Below, piece by piece: positions 57,510 through 64,000 of a stretch of 64,000 nucleotides of DNA (its first letter is position 1; the number at the start of each line of letters is the position of its first letter). The notes below the pieces were generated by a model, which was given only the letters and a program-made list of their open reading frames with translations, ran no database searches and was not told the DNA's origin. This DNA comes from Celoporthe dispersa (lineage: Eukaryota; Ascomycota; Sordariomycetes; Diaporthales; Cryphonectriaceae): NCBI GenBank assembly GCA_016584495.1, contig WAID01000015.1, positions 992,501-1,056,500 of the forward strand, read 5' to 3'. The position numbers and the translations under genes were made by a program.

Positions 57510-60500
57510 GGCCCTTGTATGTTGGAAACAAGCACGCCCTCGCTGCGGACGGTCGATGGCTGAACAAACTCAGATAAGATGATCAGGACTTGAAGCATTT
57601 ATTAAGGCGGTTATCTTGGCGGTTGAGATTGTTAGTATTCTGCGAGGGATATGTTTGTGATATTATTTGTCGAAACCTAGCATCGCACCCGGGGGCGTAT
57701 GGGAGATTTCCTGTATACAATATATTGGTCATTGCCGTCTCTTAATCCTCTCTCACGTAAGCCAGAGGTAGTGCGTTGTGACCAAGTACCTAGATACAAA
57801 ACACCCATATCGATATGCTGAAGGAGAACAACACTGGGTGACTCTGTGCTTGAGACTCTCCTCCTGCTCTGCGCAGATGACACGGTTCCGCATACTCCTC
57901 CGATTATGAGCCAGAGGAGGTCGCAATCACATGTGCGCCGTGCTTGGCCCAGGTGTGAACAAAACTCAACGTTGTGCATGCCATAGTAATACGAATCACA
58001 ATCGCAGGCGACTACTTATAATCATATTGGCCCAGATGCGGGATTGTGACCCTGACCACGGCGTTGTGAGATGCGTCCCAGCCTTTCATAGGCCAGCAGC
58101 CGAAGACACCCCGACGTTTTATGAGATGCCTGACCAGGTGACGCTCAAGATGCTAAGCCCAGAGCAGAAGGTGCGCAGGCTGGCGACAGGAGCATCGGCT
58201 GGCGACAGGACGCAGCCGGGGCCTAAGCTGGAGCTTGAAAGTATGCCGAGTGCAAGGCTGATGCGTGATCGAGACAGAACTGCGCCCTGCACCGCTCGCC
58301 TACTAGTACTTAATGGATGGGTATATAAAAATAAAACAAAACAGGGCTTGCCTGACCGCCAGCCTGGGACCTTGCTACAACAGCAAGACGGCAGCACGAC
58401 AAAGCCTGAGTGTGCAAGGTAATCTTATTAAACACACCAAAGCAGCTTTATTCCTCAGGCTCTCTCGTAGGTCATTTCCAGTTCAATTAATAATAACAGC
58501 TGTCACTACTGCCTGTCAGATGGATGCACCGTCGATATTCCTGACTGTGGGTCTCTTATTACAATTTCTGCCCCATCATTCTCACGATGGAAGTATATAT
58601 ATACATACATGCATATATATGTCCAAGTGTAAAAGCCACCTTATTAGGCCGCACCTCCATGTTGAAGCTAGATACATACGGATGAGCCTGTATTACGCCC
58701 CCAAGTATATCAAATACGAACCTAATTTACTGCATAGCCAAGTAGCCGTGTCTCCGGTTCTACTCACACCGCAGATGAGCAAGGATAAGAAATGTCTTGA
58801 TGTCACGATCAAGAGAGAGAGAGAGAGAGATGTTGTCATGACACACCATCTGCACACGTAACTATTCGCATCTGATAGGCAACCCGCACCCGCTCGGGGC
58901 GTCCTGCTCTACTCCGCATGCTGATGTTGGGAGAAAGAAAGAAAAAAAAAAAGAAGCTGACCCATCTCAGGTGGCTAACACGCAGCCTGTCAGCAAACGA
59001 TCAGTTAGACCAAACATCACATGCATGAACGCCGCTCATCCACACAACAGAGAACAATCTCGATGTCCGCGATCCCCACCTCCCACCATCTCTACATAGA
59101 ATCACCCCGCTCCCGATCAAAAAGCACAAGGCTCGCATGGCGTCGCCAGGCAACCGAAGACCGGTGAGGCCCAACCCAACTTATCCAACCAGCATTGCCC
59201 CCCCCCCTTTTTTATTTTCCCGGCCGCGCCGGGGCTGACACGCACGAGACGGGGAAGGCTACCTTTAAGGATCCCTTATTATGTAGCTCATAGTATGCAG
59301 AGGGCCAGCCCTACTTGAGTCGTCGCTGCTGATCGCTGTACAAATCTGTGAGTACGAGTACGAAGATCCCTTCCCTCCCTCTCTCCCTCCCCCCTTTTCG
59401 CCTCGGCCTCGATCGAGGTTTTATTACTGATGCAGACAAGATGGCCTGCTGCTGGCACTTCTGCTGTGCGGTACCGAACCGCCGACCAGTACCCGCCTCG
59501 GAGAAAATTCCCCAGGTCCGGGAGGGGTAGTCTATCACAGACTACCCCCCAGAGATACTGTTGAGATGCTTGCTGCACCCGTCATTGGTCCATTTGGATT
59601 CGTCATGGGGGGGAGGGGAGAGAGCGAGAGAGAGGATAAGAGGGGGGTTGGATTGTCTGTTCCAAACTGCGCGGGAGACGGCCATGCCAATCTTGTGATA
59701 AAGGTACTCATGTGCGGGACTTGTGTGTGTGTACTGCCCTGCCTCCCTGGCGGGCAAAACAAGGAGACGTATGAATGACCACCTGGTCACCGGCTGCGCA
59801 GCCAAACACCAAAAAAGCCTCAGTGGCTTCAAATTGTGGCAGAGCAAGATTCCATATCGCGCCCGTGCGCGTGCGACCGGCCAATACATACCCGTGTGTC
59901 CCCATCCTTAAAGCTGCCGTGGCATGTGACTGAGAACAGGGAACCTGCAGCGTCGACACCCACTTGCCGACGCCTCAGCCGGGCGCCGTCCACAGCCACA
60001 CTCCCACACACCCACTCAACACCATGGCGAGGACCTCACGATGGGCCCCTCCTCCTCCTCTCTGTCTTTGTCTCCCGGGATCTCCCCTGTCGTCCTCGTC
60101 CCCTCGAGGCTGACTGGCGCCGGAGCGCGACCACTCGGGTGGTGAGTTGTCTTGAGACCTGCGAGGATGAGGTGGTGCCTAACGGGAGCCGGAGCAAGGG
60201 GGAGGTGTGTGAGACTGCTTTAACGCCTGACGGGCGATGTCGGCTGTGCCTGCGATCTGAAGGAGGCAAGGCAGGGCACGACCCGAGTCGTTGGGTACGG
60301 GGAAGCCCACGAACGACTGGACGAGGGCTGGGAGAGGTTGGCCCGGTGACACATCACGCGCGCCGTCCTGATCTCGACGACGGGTGGCCCGACGTGGTGA
60401 TCGACAGCACCGGTCAGCCATGCGGCTCTGCTCAGCCCTCGAGAGAGGGACGGGGAAACAAAAAGATGGCCAGGGAGGCGTGGCCGTCGTCGACTATTTA

Positions 60501-60677
60501 AAGCTCAGTCGTAAGCACCGTGATTACAGCTCGCCGGGCATGGTATCATATCTCACACACGGGAAGGACACCCGTGAGCGCGTGAGAGCGAGAGAGAGAG
60601 AGAGAGAGAGAAGAGACGACCGCTTTTTCGTGACCACTCGTTCCCCTGGACCGTACACCATATTTCCCAGAGTGACG
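57510..60677. other. Gene-free 3.2 kb stretch
   Basis: No gene is recognised. Frames at 57931-58422 and 59836-60501 are open but have no family-like features. Simple repeats are a GA tract at 58812-58830, a C-run near 59199-59207 and a GA tract at about 60590-60612 just before the next gene. Confidence 0.45.
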
Positions 60678-61915
60678 ATGTGGCCTTCATCCAAAGAGGT
60701 AAGTCATCTTGGAAACCAACACCATTTCGCGCCCTGCCGTGCTCATCATCAGTCTCCAGTACAAGGGCCGCTCGTCCACTCCAGGCCACCACAAGAAGCG
60801 GGGTGAGTCTCACCGGCCTGGCCCTGCGCAGTACGCAATCTACCGGTCCCTCCTACCGCCCACGTTCAGCTTCCTCTTCGTGGTCAACAGGCTGCTCCTG
60901 AGCGACCAATATGTGGACGAATATCAGAGAGATCGGTGGGGTATCATCCTCCCGCCGACCAGAACAAGCCACTTCGGGCAGGAGGTGAGCAGCCCGGTGT
61001 TCCGGTACCAGTACGGTCGCGTAGCCAGGGCGCCGGAATATGCCTGGCACCGGGACCCAGGCGGAGAAGGAGGTGTCATCTTGCCCCGGAACCAACTGCC
61101 GGGGGACATCATCCATCAGACACCATATCTGACCAGTTTCGCCACCCATACCGTGCTTCGCGGCTGTCCCTTTCGGCCCATCGTCTTCATGGAGAGCGAC
61201 GCCTTGGCTTATGATGTCAACGAGGCATATCTCGAGAAGAGCGAGTCCTCGCCCCTGCCCCCCCTCCCCTTGACACACCCCAGCCGTCTGCCGCCTTCCC
61301 TTTCGTCCTCCTCTCCGTCCAGGCTTAGGTACCGTTGGCTGACCTCCCCATAGTGTACCACCCTCTAGGCTTCAGCATGCACCGGCACAGGGGGGCCGTC
61401 AGTATGGCCGGCGCCCAGGCGAACCTGTATGCCGTTGGGCGCGATGCGGCCTGGGTGGGCAAGTTGGTCCCTGACACGTATAAGAATCCGAGCCGAGAGG
61501 TCCCAGCTTCAGGCGGTCTGGCGGGATCGCTGCCTGTGATCCTCGGCCTTATGTAGGTACCGGTTCCTGTGGGCTGGAGCGTGGAGACGTTGCTGACGAG
61601 GTGAACAGGGCGCTCTCTCAGCTGCCGGGCCAGGAGACGGAGCCCTTCGACCGCGACTTGTGGCTGAATGGAACATGGTATGGGCCAGACTGGTCATACA
61701 ACAGGAGTAGGTCACCTGTTCCGTATCTTGAGGACGAGGACGGCGGATGAGCTCCCAAAGCTGACACGCACTCGATAGGGTCTCCGACAGGACCAAACGA
61801 CCTGCCACGTGGGGTCGTAGTGCACGTGTGCTGCGATGAGGTGCAGAACAGCCAGGGGTCGACTATTAGCCTGATACAGAGATTCTGTGACGAGGAAATT
61901 ATCGTCCACGGTTAG
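60678..61915 (+). CDS. Uncharacterised protein, multi-exon
   Basis: The model starts at ATG 60678. Supported exons are 60678-60698, 60753-60802, one from 60891 to about 61213, one from about 61354 to 61552, then 61609-61706 and 61779-61915. Introns 60699-60752, 60803-60890, 61553-61608 and 61707-61778 are GT-AG and phase-consistent; the boundary near 61214-61353 is less sure (acceptor CCCCATAG, weak donor). The product includes SDQYVDEYQRDRWGIILPP, YHPLGFSMHRHRGAVSMAGA and GTWYGPDWSYN, and ends VHVCCDEVQ..EEIIVHG. There is no signal peptide or membrane segment. No family is recognised. Two predicted Trp/Tyr-rich stretches suggest a folded domain. The leader contains a GA microsatellite. A longer 5' end is possible. 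Confidence 0.45.
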
Positions 61916-62360
61916 ATGATCGGCTCAGCTCTCATGTCAAGTGTGGAAATTGCTCATGGCGCCGCGTATACGCCAGGTGCCGTGGGTGGCCTTGCTCATG
62001 TGCTGGCGGGCCTGGTATTACAGCTTTATGATCAAGGATGATGGCGACAACAGCAACAGGAGCCGCTTGGTACATCTTGAAACTTCTGAACAGATAGCGG
62101 AAGGATTTGATATGATATGATATTGAGATACTTTTTTTGTAGGGGCGTCAATGCCCCCCTGCAGGACTTCTGAGAAGCTTGATAAGGCGTTAAGAGAGAT
62201 AATTGTCTGTGGTCTGATTCCGAAACTTGCGCGATCCAACCAAGATCAAAAGAACGTAAGAAGGGGGGGGGGGGGTTTCTCGTGTAGAGAGAGAGCAGGT
62301 GGTGGCCCAGATGTTGGACCGAGATCACCCGGCAGGGACAGGCAGGACATAGATGGGCGT
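61916..62360. other. Intergenic, convergent 3' ends
   Basis: A G-run at about 62263-62273 is the only notable feature. Confidence 0.5.
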
Positions 62361-63944
62361 CTAGATCATCTCGCCGACCCGAGCACCCTCGTATCCAGTC
62401 CAGCCGTCCTTCTCAAAGAAGCCAAACACAAGATCATAGTCGTCAAACTGGTGCACGATCCGGTCAACCCGCCGGTATCCGGCAATGGCCTCGGTGCGCG
62501 ACTTGCGCAGGCCATAAGGGTCAGGCGTCCGGGGGTGGCCCCGGAGCCCTTGGCCTCGAACAGGGTGACGATGAACCGCCCAGGCTTGAAGATGCCCACC
62601 ACGTGCTCGATGACCTCGCTGGTCTCGCGGCCCTTCTGCCCGCCGGGGACGTTGGTCTCGAAGGAGGCGAAGCTGCAGTTCGGCTCGGGGGTGACGTGCA
62701 CGGTGAAGTAGTGCGAGGAGCCCATGGTCTTGCCCCCGTCCTCCGCCTCCTGGACCGGTGCGGGGATGACGGCGTTGGCCGAGAAGCCGCACGGCGAGAA
62801 GAGGTAGGCGTCGATGCGCGCGTCGGGGTACTTGGAGGGCGGGTAGACCTCGGACAGGCCGCAGGTATCGGACACCACGGTGCCGAGGGCGTGGCCCTCG
62901 GTCGTGAGCTGCTCAATGTCCGTCATGGGGGTCTGGGCGCCGGCAGGCCCGGCGCTGTGGTCGAAGACGTCGGGTGGGTCCTCGCTCTTGACGGGGGAGC
63001 CGACGCTGGAGGCGCCGTTGTCCTCCGACATGTCGCCCAGGCTGTCCACCGCGGCCTGTCTCGCCTCGCACGCCTGCAGAGGAACCCGCTCGCGCGCGAC
63101 CGCACTCGCGTGGGAGAGGTAGAACTGCCTGGCGTTCTCGGGGTCCAGGTCGGTCATGAGGATCTCCAGGGTCTCGTCAGGGGGGTCCCCACCGGCTGGA
63201 ATCTGCGGGAAGGAGGACATGAGACCCGTAGGGATCTTGGCACAGGGGCGGACGGGGCTGCCGGCGCTGCCCTTGTCGCTGTCGGGGGTCCGAGGAGGAG
63301 TCACCTGGGCGGTGGGCGTGGTGATGTAGAGATACCAGTGGTCCCCGTTCATCTTGCCCACGAGGTAGGCGCTGCCGTTGTCGAACAGCCTGTCCAGGAA
63401 CCTGTACTCGTCGGCCCAGCTGCGGTGGGGACCGTGCTGCCTGTCGGGGAACAAAAAGTTCTTGCGGCTGTAGAAGACGCGGTACGGGGAGGCCAGCGCA
63501 GCCTCGTCCGCGAGGTCCTGCGCGTTGTGGAACGGGAACCCGGCGTCGACGGCAGCGATCCGCAGGAGCCGGCGGAGGCCCAGGAGCAGGGTCGTGGTCC
63601 CGCACGTCTTCAGGATGAGCTTGTGGGGGAAGACGAACATGCTCGACTCGGACAGGAGGTAGGCGTCCATGTGCCCGGACGAGACGACGGACAGCACCTG
63701 GCAGTGGACCAGGTCCAGCATGCCCTCCCACGTCTTGGACGCGACGGACAGGAGCCCGTTCTCCTTGGCGCCCAGGGGGGAGCGCGGAGGGGCTGGGGGC
63801 AAACCAGACCTCCAGCAGCTTCTCCGGCCCCTCGAAGGCGTTCGACGAGTCTAGGTCGGCGGCGACATCGTGGTTGATGGTCAGGTGGGGCGTGCCCTCG
63901 GATGTCGACAGGACGTTGCTGTTGGGGACCTCAAGATCGACCAT
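62361..63944 (-). CDS. spe2: S-adenosylmethionine decarboxylase proenzyme, two frame breaks
   Basis: The minus-strand start at 63944 opens a fungal-type N-terminal extension and then FEGPEKLLEVWF, the first beta strand of AdoMetDC. LLSESSMFVFP contains the Glu-Ser-Ser self-cleavage site, whose second part becomes the pyruvoyl group; LILKTCGTT carries the catalytic cysteine, and CGFSANAV and HYFTVHVTPE the later active-site segments. The enzyme makes decarboxylated SAM for spermidine and spermine. A long disordered insert with Pro and acidic residues separates the two halves, as in other filamentous fungi. Frame breaks are at G6 63775-63780 (one base too many) and G5 62531-62535 (one too few); repair restores the last segment FDDYDLVFGFFEKDGW. 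Polyamine synthesis is normally essential, so error is likelier than loss. Confidence 0.9.
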
Positions 63945-64000
63945 ATCCGTTTGGCCCTGCCGAGCGGCGGTGTTGGCGGCGGAGGCGGCGGCGGCGGCGG
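63945..64000. other. 5' leader of AdoMetDC with GGC repeat, at window end
   Basis: A (GGC)n trinucleotide run occupies about 63966-64000 and continues past the window. In the leftward gene it reads as GCC repeats in the 5' leader or in a longer N-terminus that cannot be judged here. Confidence 0.5.

Noticed and set aside
57931..58422. 163-codon plus-strand frame
   Set aside because: No motif, low-quality composition and no splice partner that extends it.
59836..60501. 221-codon plus-strand frame
   Set aside because: Arg/Pro/Ser-rich, open on several frames at once, no motif.
1..64000. CRISPR array, rRNA genes, intact transposons or viral genes
   Set aside because: No spaced direct repeats, no rRNA-like sequence, no transposase, integrase or polymerase motifs were seen on either strand.

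Overview
The window reads as nuclear DNA of a filamentous ascomycete (Pezizomycotina, probably a sordariomycete). Genes have short GT-AG introns of about 45-190 bp, GC-rich third codon positions, CT-rich tracts before start codons, and 0.5-5 kb gaps with microsatellites but no recognisable transposon. The protein families fit too: Opi1, CYP53 benzoate hydroxylase, Uve1, a CTF1-beta/Far-like zinc-cluster regulator, tannase/feruloyl esterase and the giant DUF3638 protein.

Layout, left to right. 1-6191 (+): 3' part of a giant DUF3638/DUF3645 ATPase-like gene. 6677-7846 (-): secreted protein. 8305-9972 (-): tannase/feruloyl esterase. 11393-12383 (-): Fax/metaxin-like GST. 13567-14391 (+): GNAT acetyltransferase with three frame breaks. 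14602-16941 (-): UV-damage endonuclease Uve1. 16942-21738: gene-poor. 21739-22962 (+): stand-alone MetE-like protein. 24266-25954 (+): CYP53. 27068-29464 (+): trypsin-fold protein that appears to lack its catalytic serine. 30439-32392 and 33356-34973 (+): two MFS transporters. 35664-37895 (-): Opi1. 41419-42972 (+): AP-1 mu adaptin. 42973-48089: large gap. 48090-50501 (+): regulator with two Zn2Cys6 clusters. 52001-53249 (-): polytopic membrane protein. 54399-55720 (-): small cysteine-rich protein of eight exons. 56531-57509 (+): aquaporin. 60678-61915 (+): unknown multi-exon gene. 62361-63944 (-): S-adenosylmethionine decarboxylase.

The genes do not form an obvious operon-like or biosynthetic cluster. 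Several are housekeeping: AP-1 mu, AdoMetDC (polyamine synthesis), Opi1 (phospholipid gene control) and Uve1 (DNA repair). A looser plant-material theme links the tannase/feruloyl esterase (releases aromatic acids), CYP53 (hydroxylates benzoate) and the CTF1-like regulator (lipid/cutin response in its family).

The strongest unexpected signal is fifteen single-base frame breaks in nine otherwise well-conserved genes, all in mononucleotide runs. Six of the eight insertions give an extra C in a CCC-TG-R context on one strand or the other. Essential genes are hit, so sequence error is the leading explanation, but three of these sites, in two transporters, share the codon context YUC-CCU-GAY and deserve a transcript check. 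Gene coordinates below are the full genomic span; splice sites are given in the text.
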